Shown: piece after piece, positions 1 through 11,600 of the stretch
Position numbering within the stretch: position 1 is the stretch's first letter
How the letters are laid out: each line of letters opens with the position of its first letter
NCBI GenBank assembly: GCA_036785705.1
Contig: JAWUZG010000013.1
Span: forward strand, 19,563,001-19,627,000
Origin: Acanthornis magna
Taxonomy: Eukaryota; Chordata; Aves; Passeriformes; Acanthizidae
Direction: 5' to 3'
Length of the DNA stretch: 64,000 nucleotides
Position numbers and translations under genes: made by a program
Notes under the pieces: generated by a model
Told to the model about the DNA's origin: nothing
Database searches by the model: none
What the model saw: the letters and a program-made list of their open reading frames with translations, nothing else

Positions 1-3000
1 ACAAGGCTGTCATTAGTCACAAAGAGATGGAGGTCTGGAAGGGAAAGGCTGCCCACAGTCGTACGATGAGAAACTTTCCATGACTCACATGGAGAGGAAT
101 GGAAACATGAAAGGGCAAAGTGGGGCTGGTGGAGTGAAATCTCAGAATATTTTCATATGGAAAGAAAAAAACCCAGCAATATTCAGTGGCAATGCAGCAC
201 AGCCGTGTAATTCCTTTTCCATTCCTCCATCGCCCAGTGCAGAAATGTCCCTGTACAACAGCAATTTGCCCATGCAGGACAAGTTTATGACCTCTGGGCA
301 CAAGAAACCTGCAAAACTTCACAATTACAGATATTTTTTAGCTATCAGACCTACTGGAAATGGTTAGAATTGAAGCAGAATATGGGCAGCACACAAACAA
401 CCTAAGTATTTGTACAAGTGCAGGGAGGTATTTGTACAGCAGGAGGAAGTTCCTCCTCTTAGTGGGCAGGTTGTACCATTTCAATGAAAAAAAAAATGGT
501 AGAAGTAATAAAACTTAAACTAAATTAAAAAAGAAAGAAAACTATGTAAGGAAAGGAGAGAAACAATTGTAGATTTTCTCTGTCCTGCTTACTGGACACA
601 TTTGGCTCCTCAAGTTAACATTTTTGGAAATAAACTTTGCCTGAACTCACATCTATTTACCTCAGAGAAATCAGAAAGATGCCAGAAAGATGATATGTCA
701 ATAAAAAGAGGATCATGAATCACTGACCTCTGCAAACTTCTGGCAAAAAAAAAAAAAGAGAAAAAAACCCAAAACAAAATAATAAAAGCAAGCAAAAAAA
801 TCACAGTGATTTAGAAAAGCCACAGGACTCATTACAAAGCTCAGCAACCTCCTGCAGCCTGAAGTTACGTAAAGCTCCTTTATTTACTTAAAACCCCTAA
901 TTTTTAAAGAATCATCAATAAATACAGCTCCCAAGACTCTGCATAAACCCACTACAACCATTTCCAAGGCAATCAGCTGGAAAACAGCCACGTTCTACAA
1001 GCAAGAATAGGTGGCCACAGCCCACAGCTACACATTCAACCTGTTGGACAACTGCTGAACACTTGTTTAAGTCTAAAATATTCTTTAAAGAACCCATTTC
1101 TGAGGCCTTTTCAAGCCAAAGAAAACCTCCTGAATCACCACTGAATCAGCAATCTCGCCCAAAAAACAACTGTGGCTTCTTCCATAACCCAGCTGGTTTC
1201 TTTCTCAGAATCTAATCCAAACACAATCTGCTCCTTCCTCATCCGTACACTTCCAAATAAAATGTGAGAACGCAACAAATTACACGGTCCACGTGCAAAA
1301 ATAAATCAGCAAACTCCCCTAAAATCAGCACGACAGTGGTCGTTTCAATCACAGGAGGATGACTCCTATTATTTGGGCTGCGATGCTCAGGAAATAGTTC
1401 CTGAGCTTGAATCACCACTCAATTAGGGCATAAACACTGCCTGAATAAACAGATTCTTGGAAGCAAGGGGAAAAGGGTGGGGATTGGGAAGGGCCTGGAG
1501 CAGTGGCAGCAGGGTCTTGCCCTCCCCCAGAAATCTGTTCTTAACACCTGAAGTCTTGTGCAAGTTCCTGGCAATTGCCAAATTTCACCTTCTTGCACCC
1601 CTAACGTGCCACATCCACGTGTTCTGATGGGCAAGTGTTTGCCCTGCCTTGAAAACGTAAAAATAATACGATTTTATATTACCCATTTTTAAATTAAAGC
1701 ATTTTTCAGCAGAAAAAAAACCCCACCAAAACCCATTAATTATATTTAATGACTTCAGTGCTCCTTCTTTCTATTTTATCTGATTTAAATCAGTCTAAAT
1801 CAGATTCATGGTTTATTTTTTTGGGCTACTTGTGGAATAAAAAATGCAGGCAGGGCAATAAAATAGAATGAAAAATCAGCCATTTCTCCAGAAATACAGG
1901 TCCAAAAACCCTGGAAGAAAAAAAAAAAAGCACCAGCAGCAGCCACCCAAGCTGTGGCAGTACATGCCTGGAGCTCCTGTGTCAGGGCAGAGCTCCCATC
2001 AATGTGTTTAAATCCTCCCTCTTGTACAAACACGGAGCAAAGTGCTGTTCTCATACATTTCTGAGGATGTTTGGAGCAGAATTTTGCCTGCAGTACACAT
2101 TGGCTTCTCAACTCCTGATCAAAACTTGCTGCCTACGATGTGCAACAGCTCCAGCAATTCATCTTTTCCCTTCCCTTCGTTCCTATTCATCTCACATAGT
2201 GCCTTGCTACAGAATCACTGACAGGTTTATATTGAATATGAAAGACTTGCACACTGTAGAAAAAAAACTGTGTCTTCACATAAATTACTCCAGTGCATTT
2301 CTTCTCAAAAAAAGCCACTTTAATCCACTTTCAGAAATCATTCTGCATGGTCAAAGTTTATTATCTTCATTTTTAGTCTTCACAGTAACTGTGAGCAACC
2401 TCCCCACAGATCCCACATGGTCCTGGGGGTTATTCCAAGGAAACAAGGATAGACCAATGCACCCATCCTGTGGGGCTCACAAATTCCTTTCCCAAAAATC
2501 TGGAGCCAGATTAGAAAGTCCTGACATTCAGAACACAACCAGAAATTGCATCTATTTAACAAAAACCAGCCAGCCCCTCATTAAAATGATCGATTTACTA
2601 AGAGGCAGAATAAAATACTGATGGTATTGGGAGTTAATTTTTACCCCTTCCTAAGAAAAAGTGCATCTACTTGAATGTCCAGAGAGACACTAATGCCAAA
2701 ATAAGATAAAGACAGATGCAAAAGCTTAAATAATTCATGCAGTGATTTAGTATCAGTGAGCATTGTTCAGTCTAAATTTGCTCTGTGTACTTTCTTTTCT
2801 TATATGGAAAAAGAAAAAATAAGCAAAGAGCTCCCTGGGAAGGCACAGTGATCATCTGAAATACAACTTCAGGTGCAGAAAGTGAATGTGCTAAGGCTGG
2901 TCTTGCCACAAATGTTTGTATAGCATTTTTAATAAGACCAAACAGCTGCTGAAGTTTCATTCCCAACACAGGATATCACGATAATTTCCAATAATAGAAA

Positions 3001-3534
3001 TTCTTACCTGCCTGCTCTTTCAAGGAATCCATCCCACTATCATCCCACAAATCAGCCAAATTCCTGCTCTGCGTGCAACAGGGAACCACGGAGCACGAAG
3101 GCTGAATCTGTTATGAAGCTCTTTCACTGCAGTTATTTTTATCGAACAAATTGAAGAGGTTTGGGGGTTGGCAAGAGGGGAAAAAATATCATCTCTAAAT
3201 ACAGCTCTCATACGCCCTGCAGTCAGGCTGTAATCAGAAATAAATGAGTGTTTATCTTCAGAAAACTCCCGAGGCAAAGAATGGGTCTGGTATTGACAGA
3301 GCTCAGGTCTGAAGCCCTGCTGGTTTGTAGTTACCTCTTTCTCTCCACTGTGCATCCTGTTTAATTTCAGGCTCCCGAGGCTGCTCCATTGACTCTCTGC
3401 AAAGATATTGCTGCAATTTACTCCAAGAGCTCTTCTGGAGCAGCTCACTCCATCGAAATGAAGGTTTTCCCTGGATGCAGAGCTCAGAGAGGTGAGGACA
3501 GCACAGTGTTTTCATCACTCTACCTGAACACAAT
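1..3534. other. Non-coding AT-rich stretch, no gene seen
   Basis: No open frame here has protein-like composition, and no splice-bounded exon or RNA gene is recognisable. It contains only short A-rich tracts, for example around 747-800, and ordinary AT-rich sequence. The plus-strand open frame at 2004-2621 is low in complexity features but matches no family I know. The stretch is intergenic or intronic. Confidence 0.6.
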
Positions 3535-3612
3535 GTGGATTCCCCATCTCTGGAAGTGTTCGGGGCCAGGTTGGGCACGGCTTGGAGCAGCCTGGGGTGG
3601 TGGAAACACCTC
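3535..3612 (+). mobile_element. CR1 LINE fragment (3' region)
   Basis: A short sense-strand piece of the avian CR1 3' region. The order is the usual one: the 'CCCCATCTCTGGAAGTGTTC' block, then the 'GCCAGGTTGG...GGCTTGGAGCAGCCTGG' block, then a degraded 'GTGGAAACACCTCCCTG' segment. Both ends are lost, so it is a dead, truncated copy. Confidence 0.75.
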
Positions 3613-6600
3613 CCTGTGCTAAAGAAAATAAACCTTCACGCCGAGTGTGCCACAGCTGACTCTCCCTCGGGGGAGAGGGGGAGAGCTGCTGGAGCACAGT
3701 TGGGTTTGCAGGAACAGATCTTTCAGTGCTGAAGGGTTATTTTAAGCCCAGGTCTTTGTCTCATGCATTGATTACTGATCCAGAAGCAGCACGTGGGGGG
3801 AAAATGTTCTGAGAGTATTTCCAATGTCCTGCCAAGCATTTTCAGCCTTGACATGCTGCAAAATAGTGGGCATAACTCACAGTTATGAGTTACTCTGATT
3901 ACCATCCTGTTCCTTTTACACATTCCATTTTCCCTGATTTTAGCAGCTGCTGCCTCAGGTTGATTTAAAGTGAGGAACATATTCTATCCACCATCTGATC
4001 TCTAATACTTTCTGCCACTTTGCAAGGGGTATGCAGTCCAAATTGCTAAATCCTGTGGGTTGTGAGAGATCAGCTGCTAATTTAAGGCTGCTTTTGAGGG
4101 ATGAATAACATTGTATGGAATAAATAGAATTTGCATCACGTAATGCCTTTGGTGCCTGTTTATCTCATGCTGTGGTAAAATGGTTTTGCATGAAACAATG
4201 CAACCAAGGGGTATCTACCAAAATTCATCTGATACACCTTCACACTTCATATATAAGCAGTTTTTCTGAAAGGGGATCAGTTCTACGTGAGACTTAACTT
4301 TTGCTGTAAAACAATACACTTATGGCAATTCTAGAGCAACATAAATGCTCGCAGCTGCTCATTTGATTTTTAGTGGCTGAGAAGGGGTTTTCCTCCACCT
4401 CCAAGCTGAATTTTCTCCATAAACTTTACTATCTTAACAGAGTCATCCGAATTCTTTTCCTTGTGACTCATATATGGTACCTTCTCTGTGAGACATGCAT
4501 TAAAATGGATGGAAAAACGTATCTCATCTGTACATAAGTACCATGTAAGTGCTTTTTCATGAATAGGGCATTTCATCTTTCATCTAGTGCTGAGTGGGTG
4601 AAAGGAAACATACACAGCTGCATCCTGAAAAGACAAACTCAGCATTAGAGTCTGTCATTAAAGTTTCTTGTAAATTCAAACAAAAATTACTCAACTCAAA
4701 CTATTCATTGATGCCAAATCACAACTGGGGCTTTGTTTCAGTACTTTCAAAAAAAACAACAACTCTATTCCAAGCTTAGTAGTAACTTTTCTAAATGTTC
4801 AACAACTTTAATTCTTTAAGCAATGACACATCAGATAAACCTCAGCCCATTAAGCAAGAAACCACACGTTTATTACAAAGTGAAGCAGACTCAGAGTCCA
4901 AAGCAGAAAACCCGAGAAAGCTCAAAGTGTTCTCAAAGAAATTTCCAATTAGTTATCTCTAAAATAGCACCACATAAAATTCTTGCAGGTAACTGCTGGC
5001 TACACCTAATTAAGCAAAACCTTTTTGATATAATGTCATTATATTGCTTTCAGCTCCTGAGAAAAGTGTTTATTCTGCATAAGTCAAGCAACATTTAGTT
5101 CCAAAGTCTCCTACCACCATTCCTAAGTGTTCCATCAAAGGCTTGGGCTCCATCACTCTCATTCCTCTGTAGTCTGTGCTCTTCAACTACACAAAACTGC
5201 AACAGATTGTTATTAATCAGTTTATAAAAAACCATCATTCTGAAGCCGTTTCTGCAGCTCTGTGCCCTGGGCTTTGTGGCCTCTCGAGGTACGTGTGCTT
5301 GGCAGAGCACACACTTGATGTGGAACCTAATGCCATTTGGTAATGGATTAAACACTCCTGATTGTCCTCTCCTGTCCCCAGATCATCACATCTAAAGAAC
5401 AATGCTTCGATCGCAAGCTTCAAGGGAATTCAAATATCTTCATTTACTGATCTCCACTAGTGGAGGGGAGAGGATGTGTTGCACTCTCTCAGCAGCCTCT
5501 CAAAAACATCACAGCTCTTGGTGCTGTTCCCAAAACGTGGCAAAATGCAGCCCAGGAATCCTGCAGCAGCACAAAGACCTCAGTTCACAGCAGCAATAAC
5601 AAAAGGGAAAAAATTCCATGCTATGTATGGAACCCAATAAGTAAATACCATAATATCCAGGACAATAGCAAAAAATCTGTTCCTCAGCCACTGAATCATT
5701 GACTCCCTTGACCTGACCCTCTGTTCCTGAAGCTTTGGCTTCCCTGTGCTTGTTTTCCACTTGGAAAGAACACAACCACAAATACCTTTTCATGCCTTAC
5801 ATTGCGCTTAGCCGGCCTGCAGATTGTAAACAAACAAGATAAAAATCTGAGCATGCTCTTTACTGAATCGCCATGAAAAGAAACCCGGGGGGGAAAAAAA
5901 ATTAAAAAAGCAAACCAAAAACCCAACTCTGCATAATGATGAATGTACCAAGAGAAATTTGGCATGCACTGCCTCACACCCTGCCTCTTCTGCTACATTT
6001 TCTGCAATATAAAGACAACATTTAGCTTAGCAAACTAGATGGTCTTTATTTGTGGGCAGAGGAAACCCGAGGCAAGCGCTCCAAGAGACTTTTTTTTTTT
6101 TTCCAATGGATATGTTAATTACTTAAATTCTGTTATTGGGAAACTGTCCCAAACTAACCTTCCACTCTCCCTCTGCTTCAACTGCAGCAGGGTCAAAATT
6201 CAGTTTTTAAGGTTTTGCAGTGAAAAATTGAGAAGACAAAGCCCACCCTTGATGGAGCTCCTTATTCAGATCCTTGCTGATCCCTACCTGAGCACTTTTT
6301 GGGAGTCTGGGGATGCCTGGGGCCAGGATGCTCCAAGACCTGCTCCGTGCGACAGAGCATCTCCTGAGGCAGTCCAGAGTTCCAAGGAGAAAGGCAAAAC
6401 AACTGCTCCCAAATGCTCTGCTCTGGCCAGAATCTCTCACTCACGTGAAAAATCCCCATGTCTCTGGAGGTAGCAGAGCACAAAAGTGAACAGTGGGAGG
6501 CAAAATGAGGTTTTCTTTTCAAACAGCAGTGCTTGTTGATGTATTTGGTTCCAGACAAGCAGAGGAGGACACGGAGCCGCTACAGGACACCGCGGCTGAG

Positions 6601-7954
6601 ACGGCACCGACACGAGCTCTGAGCTCGGGTTCCACTGCTGGAAATAAACCTTTCACTGAGGCACATCGCACAAGAAATCTGAAGTGACACAAATTCCATC
6701 AGCTGCAGTTGGCAGCCAGATTGTCGAGAACAGGCGCATGACTGTTAATGGTAACCCAAAATCTCGGTTTCTAATGCAGAAAGATTGAAACTGTGTTAAC
6801 ATTATAAAACTCTGCAGAGAGCTAGAAGCATCTCCGGAATACACCCCACAAAATACTTCACAGGAACTTACAAACTCCAACTTTAGCAGAATTACCATAT
6901 CTGACAAAAAAAAAATCTCCAGCAAAAATCTCCCAAGTTTTGAAACGCATTTCCATCTGTTAAATTTCGTTGTTGCTGATGGTGTTTACCTTGAGTCAAA
7001 GATATGAATCTCTGATTTCATGAGACTAATGTAATAACTTGGTTTAGGCTGTTAATGCATTCAAAGCTCTCAGACACACAGGAGACTAAGATGGCATCAA
7101 GAGCATACAGATACACTTGGAGGGGATGTTTTTAATGTGAAATAAATTAGAAATTCCTTAATCTATGTCTGCAGCGAGGACTACACTGCAATAAAAGCTT
7201 CCTAGGGTGTCTTAGGCTGGAAGAGAAGACATCCAAGCCTGTTCATTCTTTCTAAGCACTTCTACATAACCTCAATAATAACACTAAGGAAAATCCCTGA
7301 AGCCTTACCACATAAGTGAGGACTCAAGCTTCGAGGAATGCAATGTTCATTTCTAAAAAGGGACACCTGGCCACAATAAAACAATGATAAATAAAATATG
7401 CATAACATATGCAGATAGCTGTAGAGAAAAAGGCTGTAATGGTCAGCAGAAGAGCTCAGCCCAGCTGATGCATCAAACTGCAGGAGGCAATGCTTCTGTT
7501 GGTGCCTCAGATCCAGAGAAATGGGAAAAACAGGTCCATCCTCAGCTGTCCTATCCACAATGCTACTGAGTTATTGCTTAGTGGACACCAAAGAGAGCTG
7601 TGTGGCTCTGGAAATAAGGCATTGTAGAAGCTGCCCTGTGCTCAGCTTCCTGAACACTTCCCACCCGCAAGAACGGCGTTAAAAAAGCATGGCAGGTGCC
7701 ACCAGAAAGCTGCCTCCATCATTGTCTGCTGCAAAGATCACTCCACGCCCAGAGTTAAAGACAGCATCATGCAGCAAAATGCCAAGAAATGCCACATCTT
7801 CCATCAAAGCTTGGGGAATGTGACTCAGCTGGGCTGGAGCAGGTCTGGGCACAGCAGAGGTCCAAAGAACAGCCCTGCCCACACCCCACCAGCTCTGGGT
7901 CGCCCTGGCTTCAACAGCAGCATCTCCACCATCAGTTCAGCAGCCTGAGCAGAG
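3613..7954. other. Non-coding stretch, no gene seen
   Basis: This is AT-rich sequence with homopolymer runs (T-run near 6090, A-run near 6906) and no recognisable exon, RNA gene or repeat family. The open frames are short, scattered over both strands and overlapping, as expected by chance. It may be intronic if the CpG-island gene at 20-21 kb runs leftwards. Confidence 0.55.
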
Positions 7955-8030
7955 AGATGTCAAGGTTGGAAAAGACCCTGAACACCATCGAGTCCAACCA
8001 TCAGCCTAGAGCTGCTGCCTTCACCACTAA
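7955..8030 (-). mobile_element. CR1 LINE 3'-end fragment, minus strand
   Basis: The reverse complement of a CR1 3' end. Key blocks are 'GTCAAGGTTGGAAAAGACC', 'ACCATCGAGTCCAACCATCA' and 'CACTAAACCATG'. The final block runs directly into the 17-bp tandem array that follows, so the array appears to have arisen by reduplication of this part of the element. Confidence 0.8.
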
Positions 8031-8245
8031 ACCATGATCTCCACTAAACCATGATCACCACTAAACCATGATCTCCACTAAACCATGATCTCCACTAAAC
8101 CATGATCACCACTAAACCATGATCACCACTAAACCATGATCACCACTAAACCATGATCTCCACTAAACCATAATCACCACTAAACCATGATCTCCACTAA
8201 ACCATGATCTCCACTAAACCATAATCACCACTAAACCATGATCTC
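8024..8245. repeat. 17-bp minisatellite, 13 copies
   Basis: Thirteen head-to-tail copies of a 17-base unit, CCACTAAACCATGATCW, start at 8024, 8041, 8058 and so on every 17 bases to 8228. Units vary mainly at one base (CTCC versus CACC) and at two copies with CATAATC. The first unit is also the natural CR1 minus-strand text CACTAAACCATG, which suggests local expansion of a retroelement end. The array stops at CCACCTCACC. Confidence 0.95.
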
Positions 8246-8561
8246 CACCTCACCGCCCTGCTGGGAGAGACCCCCTGGGTCTGGGCGAGCAGGCTGCCAG
8301 CCAAATTGGTTGAGTTTTTGGATCGTGAACTGCTGTGGTGCTCTTGCCATGAGAACCTCCATCTTTTGGCAAAGGAATGAGCTCATCTCTCTGTTTCTGC
8401 TGGCAACGGGGAGTTGGCATCTCAAGGGTGGATGATCCTCTGCTGCTCCTCCTCTGCCTTCAGGAGAGCAGGTCCTGGTCTGCAGAGCTCCAAACCACAG
8501 CCCACAAGGGAAGGCACCCAGGGATGGGTTCTGTGGCCCTCCTGGACAAAAATGAAAAGTC
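8246..8561. other. Unassigned moderately GC-rich spacer
   Basis: This sequence sits between the 17-bp array and the next CR1 piece. It contains no clear exon or repeat family that I recognise. Overlapping open frames on both strands show no domain features. Confidence 0.4.
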
Positions 8562-8672
8562 AGGTTGGACAGGGCTTGGAGCAACCTGGGACAGTGGAAG
8601 GTGTCCCTGCCCATGGTCCCTTCCATGAGCTTTAAGGTCCCTTCCAACCTAACCCATTCTTGGACTCTACAG
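8562..8672 (+). mobile_element. CR1 LINE fragment (3' end)
   Basis: A sense-strand CR1 terminal region with 'GGTTGGACAGGGCTTGGAGC', 'CTGGGACAGTGGAAGGTGTC', 'CCCTGCCCATGG' and 'TTTAAGGTCCCTTCCAACC', ending near the typical CATTCTTGGACTCTA tail. It is 5'-truncated and carries a small internal rearrangement where 'TCCCTTCCATGAGC' replaces the usual GCAGGGG block. Confidence 0.88.
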
Positions 8673-11600
8673 TTTTACTCTGGGAATAACTGAGTCAGTC
8701 CAGCTCATTTTACAGCAGTTACTTCACCACTATGTGGAAAATTAGACATTCTAGAACACCATCGTAGGTGCAGGGGAGAAATATTATAAGTCGCACCACT
8801 GATCATTTGATTTAATTTACAGTTTCCCTGCAAGTTTAAATCCTGAAAAATGCCTTCAGCATCCAAACCATTTGTAATCAAAGTAAGTGACTGCAGAAGT
8901 TCAGAATAATCTATAAACTCAAAAAATTTCACGGTTCTTCTCATTAAGTGAAAAAATAAATTATATGCTGGTAACACACCTCCATTTCTTTATTGCATGG
9001 TTCAGTGGTTTAAATTACACTTCGAGAAGAATAGCAAATCAGAATGAAACCTTACAATTATATGGGTTTCCTTCCCTTGCATATGAAAACTTGAGTTTGA
9101 TGTTATTCTTACTTTTCCTCCTATAGGTTACTTCTATAGGGACAACAAAACTGATCTGGAACAGACAAAAGGTTTCATCCAAACACTGATATTTAAATAC
9201 AACATATGCGTTATTTCATCAATCTTTTTACACAGAAGTTTCCGCCCAACGTGAAAACTAATTAAATGCAGTGATTTTGTTGCAACCATTCATGGCATAC
9301 ACAGGAGGCTCAGGCCAGAATGAAATCAAAATACACCTTGGGGGTCTGGTTATGATCCATGTGCATAAAGGGTATGTAACTCTCAGCATCAGCTCTCAGA
9401 GCGCTTTTCAAAGATGCTTCTCCATTTGTGGGTGACAAAATAACAGAATACTGATGTGTGTCACCTACACCATATGGCATTAAGTGGTAGAAGTCCAGGA
9501 AAAATCTAGATCTCCTAACTCACCATCCATAATCCCATTACACGGGAATTGAGGGATTCTGAATGAAATTCAGATATGTGTTACACAAGACAGAAAGCCA
9601 CCAGCAATCCAATTTCTAAATAAACCAGCTAAAGCAGACAGCATTGACTCTGACTTTCCCCCAGTAACCACATTAAACAGAATGAATTTCAGTCTTTCAT
9701 AAGCTCAACAGAGAGAAAAAGTGAATTTTCCAAGCTTCCCAAGCTGCAATCATGCTCCCCGTCCCAGAGCTGTGCGAGAATCTCACTGTACAATAGTGGC
9801 AGGGGGCACTTTTTGGGGCCCAAGCTGGCAGATGGCACTTTCAGGAGCAATGGGGCAAGACCTGCAGAAGGAAATAAAACCCTCTCTGTCATAAACAGCT
9901 CTCAGTTAAGAACTGCAGCCCTCATTAATATAATTGGTTTCATACCAGGTGTAAAATACTAATTTGCTGCATTTAAAGCCAACACTGTTTCTATTAAGTT
10001 AAGGAGTGTTTTGCTCACCTCTATTTTTGCTCAAGCACAGAAGAAAATGGGAGGGGAAAGTGCATCACATACTCTGCCTCCAGCTAGAGAATGCCATGCT
10101 GGAGTACATTTTTCACCTCAGATGAAAAATGAAGACAGGTAGCCTTTCAGCACAGCTGTTCCTGAGGACTGAAATGGAAAATTATTTGGAGAGCAACTCT
10201 CACATCATTCACTGGGAGCAATGGATTTACATTCTCCAAACCTGCATGAGATCCACAGGGTGAGTACAACTCCATCCCAGACTGAAATCCAAGGGTGAAT
10301 ACACATTTTAAATGTAAAAACAAACTACAGTATTACCACTGGGAGGGAAAAAAAGATCACTAATCATTACCCTTCAGGAAATCACTCAATTTTCAGTCTT
10401 TCTGCTTCAAGTCCAGAAAATTAAATTTCCCCTTTTTAATGGTGCTGCCTTTGAGTACAGGCCAAAAAGTAGAAGAGCACGAGGGTTATGTGAGCACGGG
10501 GCAGGAGGAGGGTCTGCCCCTCTCAATTTGGCATCTCCGACAGTGGGAGGAGAAAGCCACAGTGGAGCAGGACAGCCCAGGACGAGGAGCCCTTTGGTCA
10601 CTCTCACTGGGGAGGAGTTGGTCACCTCCTTCTGCTCCCTGGCCATGCCCATCCAGTGAGGAAAACCAGCTTTGCTCTGGGTACCAAGGGCTGCTTCTCC
10701 ACTTCAGACAACATCCCATCTACCTTTGCTCCACTCCTCCATGAAGCCTTCAAACCCTGAGGGTGAGCTGCACCACTCCAGGAGCAGATCTCTGATTCCA
10801 GAAGTGTTCCTTTCCCTTCCTACGAGTGCTTCCACCTTGCTTCCAGTTCTGCATGGCTTTAAAACCTCTCTCACTGCTTTTAGCTTGGCTGAAGATGAGC
10901 ATTTGTGTAAGCCATTGGCTGAAGTGTCTTCAATGACAGAACAGTTCATAACAATAAAATCGTCCTTTCCATAAAATGCACGTTCCTCCTTCTGGAAATG
11001 GAGCAAGCCTATTAATTATTTTCTTAAAGACTGAATCTCAAAACGGCACTGCTGACATTTAAGGCTCATAAAAAATGCAAGTCTGTCTGATCTGTGAGAA
11101 ATGAGCTTATATGATCTATTTTAAGATGAAAATATTTATCAAGGAAGACAGTTGCCAATTAAGAACACAAACAGAACCAAAGCCACTTACAGCAAGTTGC
11201 CTTTTTTTAAAATCTTCTCCATGCCAAGGGCATGCTTCTCCCCAGAACAGTGGTGCACAAAGTAAGTGACATCTGGTGGCTTTATGCTGTAATAGAATAA
11301 GGCACCTCATTTCAATGCTGTTAACCAAATCAATTTTTAAATTTACTGCTTCTTAGCCAAGCTTTTTAGATGTTTTATTTATTTATTTTCACACAGATAC
11401 TTCTGAGGCCCCTGGGCATGACAATCCCTTCTTGCAGGGTGACAACTGCTGTTATCCAATTAAAGTGGCATTGTCATACCCACGTCAGGAAAAACACAAC
11501 TCCACAAAGGAGTCTGGAAGGCAGAGGAGAAGAGCACTAAGATTTAGCTGGGCAGCGCCAGTGAGAATCACATGGAGCCAGGCTGTAAGAAAAAGCTGTG

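Noticed and set aside
2004..2621. 205-codon open frame on the plus strand
   Set aside because: There is no recognisable domain, no splice context and no codon pattern suggesting selection. In 64 kb of sequence a frame of this length can occur by chance.
8024..8245. 17-bp array considered as a CRISPR array
   Set aside because: Units are contiguous with no unique spacers, and the genome is avian.
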